From Streptococcaceae bacterium (GTDB lineage Bacteria; Bacillota; Bacilli; Lactobacillales; Streptococcaceae), in contig JAIRUZ010000032.1 of assembly GCA_031254115.1 (NCBI GenBank), forward strand, positions 1 to 64,000: DNA of 64,000 bases, read 5' to 3'. The position numbers and the translations under genes are program-made. Positions 44,815 through 54,841 of this stretch are shown piece by piece. Within the stretch, counting starts at the first letter, position 1; each line of letters opens with the position of its first letter. The notes under the pieces are model-generated. The model was not told where the DNA came from, made no database searches, and saw only the letters and a program-made list of their open reading frames with translations.

Positions 44815-45630
44815 TAGTTTCTCTTCAAAAATATTGCCAAATTCAGCATCAATCGTATGATTGGCAAGGTCAATCTTATCGACGCGCAAAATACTACGGT
44901 AATCTGTCAGCGGCCGCGACCCATGAAAAGGTCCCTCAACGAAAACGCCGACGCCTGCCACACGACAATCCAACTCTTCAACCAGCGCTTTCATGCCATT
45001 TAACGTGCCGCCGCCCTTCATGAAATCATCAACAATCAGCACGCGCTGCCCAATGCTAAATGCGCGCTTTGAGACGGTCATATTCTCGACTTTTGAGCTC
45101 GAGCCCGACATATAATTCACATTAATCATCGCACCCTCAGTTACCTTCGGATCACGCCTGACCACAGCAAACGGCACATTTAGAATCTCGGCCACCATCT
45201 GCGCAATCGGAATGCCTTTCGTTGCAATCGTCATGACCGCGTCCACGCGACTGTCCGCAAATTCATGCGCCAAAATCTGCCCAATTTTTTTCAAATGCTC
45301 AGGCGTCCCCAAAATATCACTCAAATACAAATAGCCGCCTGGCAAAATGCGGTCTTCTTCCGCCATCAGCCGCAAAATGTCCTTGGCAAGCACGAGCGCC
45401 TGTGTATTCGAAATCGCAGGCGTAAACTTCAGACCGCCAGACGCACCTGGAAATGTCGCCAAGCTGCCAATATTTTGCCGCTCAAAAATCGCGCGAACAA
45501 TTTCCAAATCCTCGGAAATCGTTGATTTCGAGCTTTCGTAGCGTGCCACGAAAAACTTCAAGTTGATCAACTGATACGGATTTTCTAGCAAATAATGCGT
45601 CAAATCTACTAAACGTTCACTTCGTCTCAT
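44809..45630 (-). CDS. purR: PurR purine regulator
   Basis: 273 aa: N-terminal winged helix (RRSERLVDLTHYLLENPYQLINL, about 1-70) joined to a phosphoribosyltransferase-like domain with the PRPP loop VLIVDDFMKGGGTLNG. In Lactococcus it activates purine genes when PRPP is high. It lacks PRTase activity in known cases. An extended -10 box sits 6 nt before the ATG without a ribosome site. Confidence 0.95.
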   Translation of the reverse strand: MRRSERLVDLTHYLLENPYQLINLKFFVARYESSKSTISEDLEIVRAIFERQNIGSLATFPGASGGLKFTPAISNTQALVLAKDILRLMAEEDRILPGGYLYLSDILGTPEHLKKIGQILAHEFADSRVDAVMTIATKGIPIAQMVAEILNVPFAVVRRDPKVTEGAMINVNYMSGSSSKVENMTVSKRAFSIGQRVLIVDDFMKGGGTLNGMKALVEELDCRVAGVGVFVEGPFHGSRPLTDYRSILRVDKIDLANHTIDAEFGNIFEEKLF

Positions 45631-45636
45631 GCGTAC

Positions 45637-45645
45637 ATTTTACCA
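45637..45645 (-). promoter_or_regulatory. Extended -10 promoter of purR, leaderless start
   Basis: TGGTAAAAT on the minus strand (TAAAAT at 45637-45642), 6 nt before ATG 45630. Confidence 0.6.
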
Positions 45646-45690
45646 CAAAAACAAAACATTGAGTCGGCTTTTGAATTTTCGGGGCTACTT

Positions 45691-46155
45691 TCAGTGTGGA
45701 GGAAGCCCGATTTCCGCCGAAATCAGCCAAACTTGCTTTTGGAAATAGGACAAACCGTCCGTCAAGAGACTTGCCGTGACCTCTTCTTCCTCATTGACCG
45801 ACGTGTAAATGCCGCCCTGATAGAGATTCACCATGTAACGAAAGGCCTCAACCAACTTTTCCAAGCGCTCAGATACAGGCAAATCATAATCCGCGTGATC
45901 CATCTCAATCTTAGAATGCTCATCAAATTCTAATAAAGTTGAATACGGCGCGCCGCCGAGAGCAATCAAGCGCTCAGCCACTTCATCAAGCTGCTTTTCC
46001 ACTTCGCCTCGCATCTCATCCATTTTTTCATGTAACGCTAAAAATCCATTTCCGCGCATATACCAATGCACTTGATGTATCAGCGCTGACAGCTCCGCCA
46101 AGTCTGCAACCACCTGATTTAAAAGTTTTTTTGTCTTTGGAAATTGTTCTTGCAT
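45691..46155 (-). CDS. dps: Dps-family ferritin-like protein
   Basis: 154 aa, four-helix bundle protein that stores iron and protects DNA. The intersubunit ferroxidase ligands fit in LIHQVHWYMRGNGFLALHEKMDEMRGEV (His, His, Asp, Glu). It has an AGAAGG ribosome site. A near-copy of the dispersed palindrome lies early in the gene. Confidence 0.93.
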   Translation of the reverse strand: MQEQFPKTKKLLNQVVADLAELSALIHQVHWYMRGNGFLALHEKMDEMRGEVEKQLDEVAERLIALGGAPYSTLLEFDEHSKIEMDHADYDLPVSERLEKLVEAFRYMVNLYQGGIYTSVNEEEEVTASLLTDGLSYFQKQVWLISAEIGLPPH

Positions 46156-46222
46156 AGAAAACCTTCTTTCTTTTAGTTTTCATTATTTTATCATTATTTT
46201 CTTAATAAAAACAAAAACAAAA

Positions 46223-46246
46223 ATTCCTGTCAGCGCTGACAGGAAT
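46223..46246 (-). terminator. Palindromic terminator between fusA and dps
   Basis: A perfect palindrome centred at 46234/46235 contains GTCAGCGCTGAC (46229-46240) and extends at least six bases further on each side (ATTCCT...AGGAAT), with A/T runs flanking it. It follows fusA and probably ends its transcript. Here the dispersed repeat has been used as a terminator. Confidence 0.7.
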
Positions 46247-46255
46247 TTATTCTTA

Positions 46256-48358
46256 TTAGTCTTCAACAATGGCGTTCTTTGGTCCGCCGTTTTTCTTGAT
46301 GATTTCTTCTTGAACAGATTTTGGAACGTCCTCGTAGTGGTCAAAAACCATCATGAACGTGCCGCGTCCTTGTGTTGCCGAGCGCAAAATGGTTGCGTAG
46401 CCGAACATTTCTGCAAGCGGCACAATCGCGTGCACGATTTGCGTATTGCCATTTGCTTCCATACCCTCAACACGTCCACGACGTGAATTGACGTGGCCCA
46501 TCGCGTCGCCAAGATTTTCCTCAGGCACCGTAATTGTGACCTTCATCATAGGCTCCAAGATAACAGCTTTGGCCGTTTTAGAAGCTTCACGAAGCGCGTA
46601 ACTTGCAGCGACCTTGAAAGCCGTCTCTGATGAATCGACATCGTGGTAGCTCCCATCGTAGAGTTTTGCTTTGATGTCAACGAGCGGATAACCAGCGAGG
46701 ACACCGTTTGCCATAGACTCTTCGAGACCTTTTTGAACGGCTGGAATAAATTCGCGCGGAACTACACCACCAACGATGGCATTTTCAAACTCAAAGCCTT
46801 TACCTTCTTCATTTGGCGTGAACTCAATCCAAACATCACCGTATTGACCTTTACCGCCAGACTGGCGCTTGAAGAAACCGCGGGCTTGTGTCATTGGCGA
46901 GCGGAATGTTTCACGGTATGAAACTTGTGGCGCACCGACATTGGCATCCACATTATGCTCACGACGCAAGCGGTCAACGAGGACATCCAAGTGAAGCTCG
47001 CCCATACCAGAAATGACCGTTTCGCCCGTCTCAACATTTGTCTCCACACGGAATGATGGATCCTCTTCAGCCAATTTTTGGAGACCAACGCCCATTTTAT
47101 CTTGATCAGCTTTTGATTTAGGCTCAATCGCGATTTGGATAACAGGCTCTGGGAAGACGATAGACTCAAGGATAACTGGTGATTTTTCATCTGTTAATGT
47201 GTCGCCCGTTGTCGTGTTTTTGAAGCCAATCGCCGCTGCAATATCACCCGAATACACTTTGTCAATCTCAGTACGTGTATTGGCGTGCATCTGAACGATA
47301 CGACCAATACGCTCGCGCTTGTCTTTTGTGGCATTGAGCACGTAAGAACCAGACTCGATTGTCCCTGAGTACACGCGGAAGAACGTGAGTTTGCCGACAA
47401 ATGGATCCGTCATAATCTTAAACGCAATTGCTGAGAACGGTGCATCATCCGACGCTGGGCGTTCAAGCTCTTCGCCTGTATCAGGGTTGACACCCTTGAT
47501 GGCAGGCACGTCAAGCGGGCTCGGCAGATAATCAATAACCGAATCCAACATGAATTTAACACCCATGTTGTGATAGGCAGAACCGCCCATCATTGGGAAG
47601 ATTTCAGCAGCAATTGTCCCTTTACGCAAAGCCGCCTTTATTTCCTCTTGTGTTGGCTCTTCGCCTTCGAGGAATTTCATCATCAAATCTTCATCAAAAT
47701 CAGCAGCAGCTTCAATCATTTTCTCACGCCACTCATTTGCAAGATCGAGCATATCCGCTGGAATCTCGATTTCTTTGGCTTCTTCTTCAGGCTTTCCGTC
47801 GTACTCAAAAGCTTTCATTGTCACCAAGTCAATCATACCGTGCAAATCATCTTCGGCACCGATTGGGATTTGGATAGGCACTGCGCGCGCTTGAAGGCGG
47901 TCGTACAATGACTGAACAGAATGGAAATAATCCGCGCCCGTCTTGTCCATTTTATTTGAGAAAACGATACGCGGCACACCGTATTCAGACGCTTGACGCC
48001 AAACGGTCTCCGTTTGCGGTTCAACGCCTGTTTGTGAGTCGAGAACGGTTACAGCGCCATCAAGCACGCGAAGAGAACGCTGAACTTCAATCGTGAAGTC
48101 CACGTGACCTGGGGTGTCGATGATATTAACACGGACGTGTTTCCAGAAAGCGGTTGTCGCTGCTGATGTAATCGTGATGCCGCGCTCTTGCTCCTGCGCC
48201 ATCCAGTCCATCTGAGAAGCGCCATCGTGCGTTTCTCCGATTTTGTGAATTTTATGCGTGTGGTAGAGCACGCGCTCTGTTGTTGTTGTTTTTCCAGCAT
48301 CGACGTGCGCCATGATACCGATATTACGTGTGTGTTCAAGTGAATATTCACGAGCCAT
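46256..48358 (-). CDS. fusA: Elongation factor G
   Basis: 700-aa translocation GTPase, complete: [18 protein letters not shown] (G1), DTPGHVDF (G3), [10 protein letters not shown] (G4), and domains II-V to the end. AAGGAGAAAC ribosome site. It normally follows rpsL-rpsG. Here rpsG ends 8.3 kb upstream, with transport and bacteriocin genes in between on the same strand. Confidence 0.98.
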   Translation of the reverse strand: MAREYSLEHTRNIGIMAHVDAGKTTTTERVLYHTHKIHKIGETHDGASQMDWMAQEQERGITITSAATTAFWKHVRVNIIDTPGHVDFTIEVQRSLRVLDGAVTVLDSQTGVEPQTETVWRQASEYGVPRIVFSNKMDKTGADYFHSVQSLYDRLQARAVPIQIPIGAEDDLHGMIDLVTMKAFEYDGKPEEEAKEIEIPADMLDLANEWREKMIEAAADFDEDLMMKFLEGEEPTQEEIKAALRKGTIAAEIFPMMGGSAYHNMGVKFMLDSVIDYLPSPLDVPAIKGVNPDTGEELERPASDDAPFSAIAFKIMTDPFVGKLTFFRVYSGTIESGSYVLNATKDKRERIGRIVQMHANTRTEIDKVYSGDIAAAIGFKNTTTGDTLTDEKSPVILESIVFPEPVIQIAIEPKSKADQDKMGVGLQKLAEEDPSFRVETNVETGETVISGMGELHLDVLVDRLRREHNVDANVGAPQVSYRETFRSPMTQARGFFKRQSGGKGQYGDVWIEFTPNEEGKGFEFENAIVGGVVPREFIPAVQKGLEESMANGVLAGYPLVDIKAKLYDGSYHDVDSSETAFKVAASYALREASKTAKAVILEPMMKVTITVPEENLGDAMGHVNSRRGRVEGMEANGNTQIVHAIVPLAEMFGYATILRSATQGRGTFMMVFDHYEDVPKSVQEEIIKKNGGPKNAIVED

Positions 48359-48401
48359 GAGTTTTGTTTCTCCTTAGATTAGTTAAAATTCGTGCTTATA
48401 C

Positions 48402-48410
48402 ATTATAACA
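48402..48410 (-). promoter_or_regulatory. Own promoter of fusA
   Basis: TGTTATAAT (TATAAT at 48402-48407) gives a leader of about 40 nt, so fusA no longer depends on the rpsL promoter. Confidence 0.6.
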
Positions 48411-48469
48411 CAAAAGCTTAAATTTTGCTTGCGAGAGCCGACAGAAACGAAAAGAGAGCGCTAACTCTC

Positions 48470-48796
48470 TTAAATTTTCTCAATCCATTTTTCTTCGTTT
48501 TCGAGGTGCGCGAGATAGAGCGCGAGGCGCTCAGACAGATGATCCGCGTCTGGGAACGCGTCTGTCAGCGCTGACAGAATTTCTGAGACCGTTTTTTCAC
48601 CGTCAATTTGTCGAAAAACAAAGCTGCCATAGCTATCGAGCTCGCGGTACGTTTGCGCTGGAATTTTGAGCCCGATTTTGCGAAGCGCGCGCTGCGACCA
48701 ATGATTCTGAGCTTTGACAATGCGAACATTGCCGTCTTCGCCGCCGTTGTCAGCGCTGACAGACGGCTTGCGCCTGTAAATCACATTATTTTTCAT
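48470..48796 (-). CDS. PqqD-like protein (peptide-recognition fold)
   Basis: 108 aa. The C-terminal 65 residues (LDSYGSFVFRQIDGEKTVSEILSALTDAFPDADHLSERLALYLAHLENEEKWIEKI) match the PqqD/RRE pattern of ribosomal-peptide modification systems. No precursor peptide or radical SAM partner is close by. Two dispersed palindromes lie in this small gene (VSADN and ILSALTD). It overlaps the OPT gene by 11 nt. Function unknown. Confidence 0.72.
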   Translation of the reverse strand: MKNNVIYRRKPSVSADNGGEDGNVRIVKAQNHWSQRALRKIGLKIPAQTYRELDSYGSFVFRQIDGEKTVSEILSALTDAFPDADHLSERLALYLAHLENEEKWIEKI

Positions 48797-50717
48797 CCGA
48801 ATGAACTTTTTTGATGGACATCAGCGGAACAACCATCGCCACAATCAGTACCGCAAGCAAAAGCCACGCCATCCAATTTGACGCAAGGAAGCCTGTCGGC
48901 ACGCCGACTTTGATTGCGCCTGAAACCTGAAGAATAATGCCCAAAAGGCCAATAATAGACGCGCCCGCAACGAGCCCTGACGAAAGCGAAACACCCGACG
49001 ACATGCGCTCTTCTTGCACTTCTTTTTCTGCGCGTTTACTCAGTTGCTCAACAAGAATGCGCACCAACGCGCCGACCAAAATGATAGACGATGTCGAAAT
49101 TGGCAAATAAAAGCCAATAGCAAAGGTCATCACAGGCACTTTTATCATATAAAGCACAACGCCGAGCACAACGCCGACAATGACCATGTGCCACGGCAAC
49201 GCACCGCCCAAAATTCCTTTTGTCAGCGCTGCCATGAGATTCGCTTGCGGAATCGCAAATGTTGCCGCATCGCCCTGAACAGCCAGTTGATCCTTAAGCA
49301 GCAAGATAACACCCGTCACCGTCACAACGCCAACCAGCGCCGCAACAATATAATATTTGCGAATTTCATTGAAATTACCACCAACAACGTGCGTGACTTT
49401 TTGCGTTTGCGCATAACCACCCGCAATCGAAATCGCAACAACAATAAACGTGCCAAACAGAAGCAAATCCGCGAGCTGCGTCTGGCTCTTCCAACCCATC
49501 ACGAGAAAAACAAGCGTCAAAATCACGAGCGCAGCAATTGTCATGCCAGAAACGGGCAAATTGGACGTGCCAATCGTTCCTGTCAGCCGTCCCGACACAA
49601 TGACAAACAAAACCGACAAAAGAATCGACAAGCTGCCCGCAATCAGCGCAATGACGATGTCGCCTGTCATAATCCAGCTGCCGACAAATGTCACGACAAT
49701 GCCGACTAAGAGCGCAATAATGCCCACGGCATCTTGCGTTTGTCCCTCAGCCGATTTGCGCCCCGCAAGCGTCGCTTTAATTGAGCTGATAATCGTTGGA
49801 ATCAGACGAATCGCGCCAATCAGCCCGCCTGAAATCATCATGCCTGCGCCGACATATTTGACATACGAGCCAGAAATATTGGCAAATTGCATCTGATTGA
49901 TGGCAACAGCTGGATTATTCCACACAGAATGCCCCGTTTTCGCCATTTCCGAGAAATAACCGATGAGTGGCGCCACGCCAAAGTTTGCGAGAATCGAGCC
50001 CGCAAACATCATGATGGCAATGTCAAGACCCACGATAAAGCCAATCGCTGACAGCATCGGATTGATTTCCATCTCAAATTTCCATTTGTAAAAAGTCTCG
50101 TTGACATAGCTGATGACATTGTTCGCAAAGCCGAAAACACTCGTCGTTACCGCCGTGATAATGCCGCCAATGCCGAAGCCAATTCCCATAAATTTGAGCG
50201 CATTGCCGCCTGCATCTGACGCGACAAGCGTCTCAGAAATTGCCATGGACTCAGGAAACATCAGCTTTCCGTGCTCTTCAATCAAAAGATAATCCTGCAC
50301 AAACGCGATAAAACCAATGGAAACAAGCACCGCAGCGCCACCAACCAGCACACCTTGCCAAAAATTAATCTTGCTGCCAATGAGAATAATCGCCGGCAAC
50401 ACATAAATCAAGCCACCCGCGACCGATTCGCCGGCTGACGACATCCCTTGTAAAATATTCTTTGACAAAAACTTCGTGTTCTTGCGCATCACAAGCGTCA
50501 AAATTCCCGAGCCCAAAATAGCGCCTGGAATCCCCGCTGCCACCGTCATACCCGCTTTCATGCCCGAGTAAGCCGTCGACGCCGCGAACACAATCGTCAA
50601 AACAAGACCAATAATAAGAACAATAGGTCCTCCAGCTTTCGCTGTTCGCCCCTCTTGATAAGGCTTGTAAGCCTTGCCGTCAACGCCACCATAGGCATCT
50701 TTCGATAGTTTTTCCAT
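48786..50717 (-). CDS. OPT-family oligopeptide transporter
   Basis: About 15 hydrophobic segments in 643 aa. Start ATG 50717 follows AAAAGGAG. The track start is seven codons earlier. N-terminal GGPIVLIIGLVLTIVFAASTAYSGMKAGMTVAAGIPGAIL and GESVAGGLIYVLPAI are typical of the OPT family. Proton-coupled peptide or metal-chelate uptake. Substrate unknown. It forms a pair with the PqqD-like gene downstream. Confidence 0.93.
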   Translation of the reverse strand: MEKLSKDAYGGVDGKAYKPYQEGRTAKAGGPIVLIIGLVLTIVFAASTAYSGMKAGMTVAAGIPGAILGSGILTLVMRKNTKFLSKNILQGMSSAGESVAGGLIYVLPAIILIGSKINFWQGVLVGGAAVLVSIGFIAFVQDYLLIEEHGKLMFPESMAISETLVASDAGGNALKFMGIGFGIGGIITAVTTSVFGFANNVISYVNETFYKWKFEMEINPMLSAIGFIVGLDIAIMMFAGSILANFGVAPLIGYFSEMAKTGHSVWNNPAVAINQMQFANISGSYVKYVGAGMMISGGLIGAIRLIPTIISSIKATLAGRKSAEGQTQDAVGIIALLVGIVVTFVGSWIMTGDIVIALIAGSLSILLSVLFVIVSGRLTGTIGTSNLPVSGMTIAALVILTLVFLVMGWKSQTQLADLLLFGTFIVVAISIAGGYAQTQKVTHVVGGNFNEIRKYYIVAALVGVVTVTGVILLLKDQLAVQGDAATFAIPQANLMAALTKGILGGALPWHMVIVGVVLGVVLYMIKVPVMTFAIGFYLPISTSSIILVGALVRILVEQLSKRAEKEVQEERMSSGVSLSSGLVAGASIIGLLGIILQVSGAIKVGVPTGFLASNWMAWLLLAVLIVAMVVPLMSIKKVHSDEK

Positions 50718-50820
50718 GTAGAAAAAGCTCCTTTTCATAAGTTACTATAAGTTCGTTGCTATTTTACCTTTTTTTGATACAATTCGCAACATTTATTTAT
50801 AAGCACTTATCTTTTAAAAA

Positions 50821-50842
50821 AACCAAAGATAAATCTCTGGTT
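50821..50842 (-). terminator. Intrinsic terminator of the DUF1430 ABC genes
   Basis: On the minus strand AACCAGAG and CTTTGGTTTTTTT arms, 11 nt after the ATPase stop. Confidence 0.75.
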
Positions 50843-50852
50843 CTCGTGCCGC

Positions 50853-51494
50853 TTATTGGCCTATATGAAAAACAAAATCACATTGCTCAACAACTTCGGG
50901 ATCATGCGTGACGACAATAACCGTTTTCCCCAGATTAGCATCGCCTCTAAGCAACTTCATTATTTCGTTTCTATTTGTCTTATCAACCGAACCCGTAGGC
51001 TCGTCAGCCAGCAGCAAATCACTGCTTTTGAGTAATGACCGCGCCACAGCAACCCGCTGCTTTTCACCTCCTGAGAGAGAATAAATGCGCGTCGACAGTG
51101 AATGCGCTACATTGACTTTTTCTAAAACTTCCTTCATCTTTTTGCGCTTCTCGGCGCGACTTAACTTGCTATAAAGCATCGCCACATTTAAATTTTTTTC
51201 AATCGTCTCATCTTCAAACAAGGCAAAATTTTGGAATAAATAAGAAATTTTTTCACGACGAAGCAACAAAGCACCCTTGCTATTCGCCTTTGGAATCTTC
51301 TTCCCAAATAATTTTATTTCGCCCGCATCAAAATCTTCAAGCATCCCAATAATATTAAGAAAAGTCGTTTTTCCAGAGCCACTATTTCCCTGAATGGCGA
51401 CCATCGTCCCCGAGTCAATCGTCACATTCACACCTTCAAACAAAAGCCGCTTTTTGAAACTCTTTTTAAGATTTTTTATTTCAAGTAATTTCAT
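50853..51494 (-). CDS. ABC transporter ATPase of the bacteriocin-type locus
   Basis: 213 aa: Walker A GNSGSGKTTF, signature LSGGEKQRVAVAR, Walker B LLLADEPTGS, VIVVTHDPEVVE. MacB/LolD-type. It overlaps the DUF1430 permease gene by 1 nt and would form one exporter with it. In lactococcin-972-type loci the same pair is present and is thought to give immunity or export. Confidence 0.9.
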   Translation of the reverse strand: MKLLEIKNLKKSFKKRLLFEGVNVTIDSGTMVAIQGNSGSGKTTFLNIIGMLEDFDAGEIKLFGKKIPKANSKGALLLRREKISYLFQNFALFEDETIEKNLNVAMLYSKLSRAEKRKKMKEVLEKVNVAHSLSTRIYSLSGGEKQRVAVARSLLKSSDLLLADEPTGSVDKTNRNEIMKLLRGDANLGKTVIVVTHDPEVVEQCDFVFHIGQ

Positions 51495-53572
51495 TATTCT
51501 CCTTTCAAAACACTCACCAACATCTGCTTTTCAAGCTTCCTTATCAAACTCAATAAGATGAACAGCTCAAACACAAAATAAATAATAAATAGCTCAACAA
51601 TGAGTGGATTGAAGCCCGTCAGAATCGAATAACTAAAGTATAAAATGTACTGAGCAACAATAGCCCCCATCAAGAGACCATGCGTTTTAATCCACGAAGC
51701 GCCATTCAGACGTTTAATCGCAATGTTTTTTCTATACGTGTTAAAATAAGCAGCAATTGTAGCCACAATCATCGCCAAGAACAAGATGAATGCAAACAAA
51801 TTCATGAATACCCATTCCCACAGGTCACCAATCAAGAAAAGAGCATTTGTTTTCGCAATCTCTGACGTTGAAACAAATGAGATTTCAGAGCCTGCATTTG
51901 CATCAGCCTCGAGAGCTGGTAGTAAGCTTTTATACGTCTTACTTAACGAGTGATCAATCAAAGGATAGAGCATGTCCACAGGGCTGTCGCCATGATAGAC
52001 CTCTTCACCAAAGACACCTGACGCGTTTTGCGCAGTATAAACTTCAACGACTTCTGGCGACATGTAGGCAAGATTCGCATTCGTGAGCTCGGTTGCATTG
52101 CTCGCTGTAAAATAGGCCACTTTTTGGTCCGACTTTATCCAATAAAACTTCAATTGCGCCGTCTTAAACCCATTGACTGAATCAGCATCTTTTAACGCAG
52201 CGATGTATTGTGACTCGATTTGCTCTTTTTTTGATTTTAAGTTTTCGTTTAATAAAATAACACCTTCAGTTTCATTGTTACTTACCCTGATTTGTTTGCC
52301 CGTATCGTCAATAACCGCAAATTTATCTAAATAATTGGCATTGACTTGTAAACAAGTCAAATTTGAAAATTGTCCCGAGAGCGGTGCTTGCGATGGCGCT
52401 GCGGTAATCGCCCCATGCGTATTCGCGTAATAAAGGGAGTTTTCCATGCGATACGTATTAGTTAGATTTATTGAATAACCCGTTACAGCTTCATATAACA
52501 CCCCATAATTAGCGAGTTTAGAGTTTGATAAAGAACCCATTCCCGTATTCAAAATTAAGACAATTCCCATCGCAGTCGCAACACTTGCCGCAAAGATATA
52601 AACCTTGACGCCATAAATGACCCGTTGAAACTTTTTTAAAAAGGGTTTATTATTGATATGATTGGCGATAGAGTGCCCGCTCATTGCCCCGACTGGCACA
52701 CACGATACAAGCGCTATTCCAAGAAAACCAAGGAGGCTCCAAAACGTAAACTCCAAACTCAATCCATGGGTAATCACAAAACTTGAAATGAGGTAAACAC
52801 TGAAAAATATAATCGAAAACTCTTTCATGAATAGTTGGCTCACTATTTTTAAATCACTTGCTCCATTTAGCTTGTAAATGGCGACCTTTGAGTGGTTCGA
52901 CGCGAGCCAAATAAACAAGAAGACGAGAAAAAAGACGACTGAAATTTTGATAAAGAAAATGTATAAATCGTTTGTTCTCCCATTTACTGGAATTTCCCAA
53001 TACCAGTCGGGCTGCTTTGTCAGGCTTTGTGGTGTTGTGTGCATTGAAAACTTTGCATTTATCTTCTGCGAAAGAAGGGAAAGAACTTGATCTTTATTCC
53101 CATTATTTTCAAAGAAAATAGAGGCTCCCTGATATTCTTCGTTGGTTATCTCTGAGAGTGGCTTTACCGCAAAAGTTGACTTTTGTCCGTGATCCCAGTA
53201 AGTATCAAAGTTTTCATTTTTATAGTGCGTTTCAAAAAATGTCGTGACCGAGATGGGAGCCAACCAATTCACATTGCCATTCCCGTCGTTTTCCCTACCC
53301 ACATAATAACTCCGTATTATAAAAGGTGTGTCTGTTGTTTTTGACACACCTTCGATAATGCTGACTAGCGTCTCCTTATCTACCAAGGTGCTAGTTGTAA
53401 CGGAATGACTGATATTATATGCGGGCTGGTAGATTTGAACAGAAGACCAAGGCAACGCGTAATTTTTTTCAATCGCACGTAATTGATCATCGTTGTAAGC
53501 CATGTTAGCAAGCATAAACATAATAATGCTTAGCAAGAAATACATGATAACTTTCATCAACCTGTTAATCAT
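51494..53572 (-). CDS. DUF1430-type bacteriocin-associated ABC permease
   Basis: 692 aa with one N-terminal helix, an outer domain of about 170 residues, four to five helices (about residues 205-340), a second outer domain and four C-terminal helices (about 585-680). The latter has a FtsX-like motif IAIKRLNGASWIKTHG; an earlier copy reads VAIYKLNGASDLKIVS. This two-part layout is the 'bacteriocin-associated integral membrane protein' family of lactococcin 972 operons. Ribosome site AAAGG. Confidence 0.87.
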   Translation of the reverse strand: MINRLMKVIMYFLLSIIMFMLANMAYNDDQLRAIEKNYALPWSSVQIYQPAYNISHSVTTSTLVDKETLVSIIEGVSKTTDTPFIIRSYYVGRENDGNGNVNWLAPISVTTFFETHYKNENFDTYWDHGQKSTFAVKPLSEITNEEYQGASIFFENNGNKDQVLSLLSQKINAKFSMHTTPQSLTKQPDWYWEIPVNGRTNDLYIFFIKISVVFFLVFLFIWLASNHSKVAIYKLNGASDLKIVSQLFMKEFSIIFFSVYLISSFVITHGLSLEFTFWSLLGFLGIALVSCVPVGAMSGHSIANHINNKPFLKKFQRVIYGVKVYIFAASVATAMGIVLILNTGMGSLSNSKLANYGVLYEAVTGYSINLTNTYRMENSLYYANTHGAITAAPSQAPLSGQFSNLTCLQVNANYLDKFAVIDDTGKQIRVSNNETEGVILLNENLKSKKEQIESQYIAALKDADSVNGFKTAQLKFYWIKSDQKVAYFTASNATELTNANLAYMSPEVVEVYTAQNASGVFGEEVYHGDSPVDMLYPLIDHSLSKTYKSLLPALEADANAGSEISFVSTSEIAKTNALFLIGDLWEWVFMNLFAFILFLAMIVATIAAYFNTYRKNIAIKRLNGASWIKTHGLLMGAIVAQYILYFSYSILTGFNPLIVELFIIYFVFELFILLSLIRKLEKQMLVSVLKGE

Positions 53573-53609
53573 CGTTCAACCTTTCTTTTTTGAGATAAAA
53601 CATATAAAT

Positions 53610-53638
53610 AATAGTCTATTCTTGTAATAAGAATAGAC
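53610..53638. terminator. Hairpin between the two ABC systems
   Basis: GTCTATTCTT, GTAAT, AAGAATAGAC: perfect 10-bp stem in the 129-bp gap. The T-run is interrupted, so termination would be partial. Confidence 0.5.
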
Positions 53639-53701
53639 CTATCGTTTTAGTTTGTCAATAGAAAAAGCCAGAAATTTATTAAGGGTGCTTCTAAAAAATC
53701 T

Positions 53702-54841
53702 TTATTTTTCCATTTTATATGCTAGTGTATAGCGACAACCAAATAGAACAAAAGTAGATAGAGCAAGAACAATTATGCCATTCGATACACTCACAGAAAA
53801 ATTGTTTATTGAATTTGCTAGCTCTCCTGTTGCAGTAGAAACCCCCATCAAATAAGTTGTCGGAAGAAATTCTGCTAGCCTTTGTATAGGCACAATTACG
53901 CGGGTTCCAAACATCATTCCCATAATGAAAAGAACACTTACAAAGAGTGACGCTAGCCTATCTCTTAGGATGTACGTGATTAGAGAAGAAAAAGTACACA
54001 AAAATAAAAGAGAAAACATTTGTAACACCAAACTCGGGCCAATGATATTGGATAGATTTTGAAAGTTCATTTGATGAGTTTCTAGATTGTAAGTAAGAAT
54101 TGGATATCTCCAACTTCCCATTCCATTCAAAGATGAAGATAGCAAAAAACTATAAAGGGTCATCACCATCAATAGAATAATGGAAACACAAAACGAAGTT
54201 GAAAGCGTGGAAAGAAGATTTTTCGATAAACTTCCTGGTAGCAATATATCTCTATTAATTCTACCTGTATAAGGCTCCGAGAAAAAAGAAACCATAATCA
54301 AAATAATACCCAGAACAAAAACGATGGGGAAAATATACTGTATCATCGACAGTGTAAACGTTGTCCCAGAAGTAGGGGTTTGAATCTCCTGATAGTTCAC
54401 TCCCCTCTCTTCAAGAGCCTGATACATGAGGATATCGTGATGAATTGCCTTCATTTCATCAACCGACGCATTTTCCCCTAAGGAATTTTCTAACTCCTTA
54501 TTTTTCTCAAGTAGCAAAGGATAAGCAGCTACCCAGTTCTTGTTGTCCATTGCTGTCAGTACGTCTTCATCATTCTTTAACCAGCGTTCATTTTCTAGAA
54601 GAGCAGCCGTGTTTTCTTTTAAATTTTTACCCGTTTGTCCCTTGAGGTTCTCCTTCTGTTGAGAAACGATACTTTTCAGATTAGTCGTATCTGCTTTGAT
54701 AAAGGCTTTTAACCCTGCATTATCGGCTGCAGCTGCATTCATAAACAAAAAAATTGTAATAATTAGCAACAAAATAACAAATGGAATATAATTAAACGGA
54801 TTTTTAATGATTGTTTTTATTTGAAAATTAATTCTATTCAT
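53702..54841 (-). CDS. ABC-2 type permease
   Basis: 379 aa: one N-terminal helix, an outer coiled region (about residues 40-150, rich in Lys/Glu/Asn), then five helices in the C-terminal half with LPTTYLMGVSTATGELANS before the last. Typical for ABC-2 permeases of peptide export or self-protection. Overlaps the ATPase by 4 nt. Confidence 0.8.
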   Translation of the reverse strand: MNRINFQIKTIIKNPFNYIPFVILLLIITIFLFMNAAAADNAGLKAFIKADTTNLKSIVSQQKENLKGQTGKNLKENTAALLENERWLKNDEDVLTAMDNKNWVAAYPLLLEKNKELENSLGENASVDEMKAIHHDILMYQALEERGVNYQEIQTPTSGTTFTLSMIQYIFPIVFVLGIILIMVSFFSEPYTGRINRDILLPGSLSKNLLSTLSTSFCVSIILLMVMTLYSFLLSSSLNGMGSWRYPILTYNLETHQMNFQNLSNIIGPSLVLQMFSLLFLCTFSSLITYILRDRLASLFVSVLFIMGMMFGTRVIVPIQRLAEFLPTTYLMGVSTATGELANSINNFSVSVSNGIIVLALSTFVLFGCRYTLAYKMEK

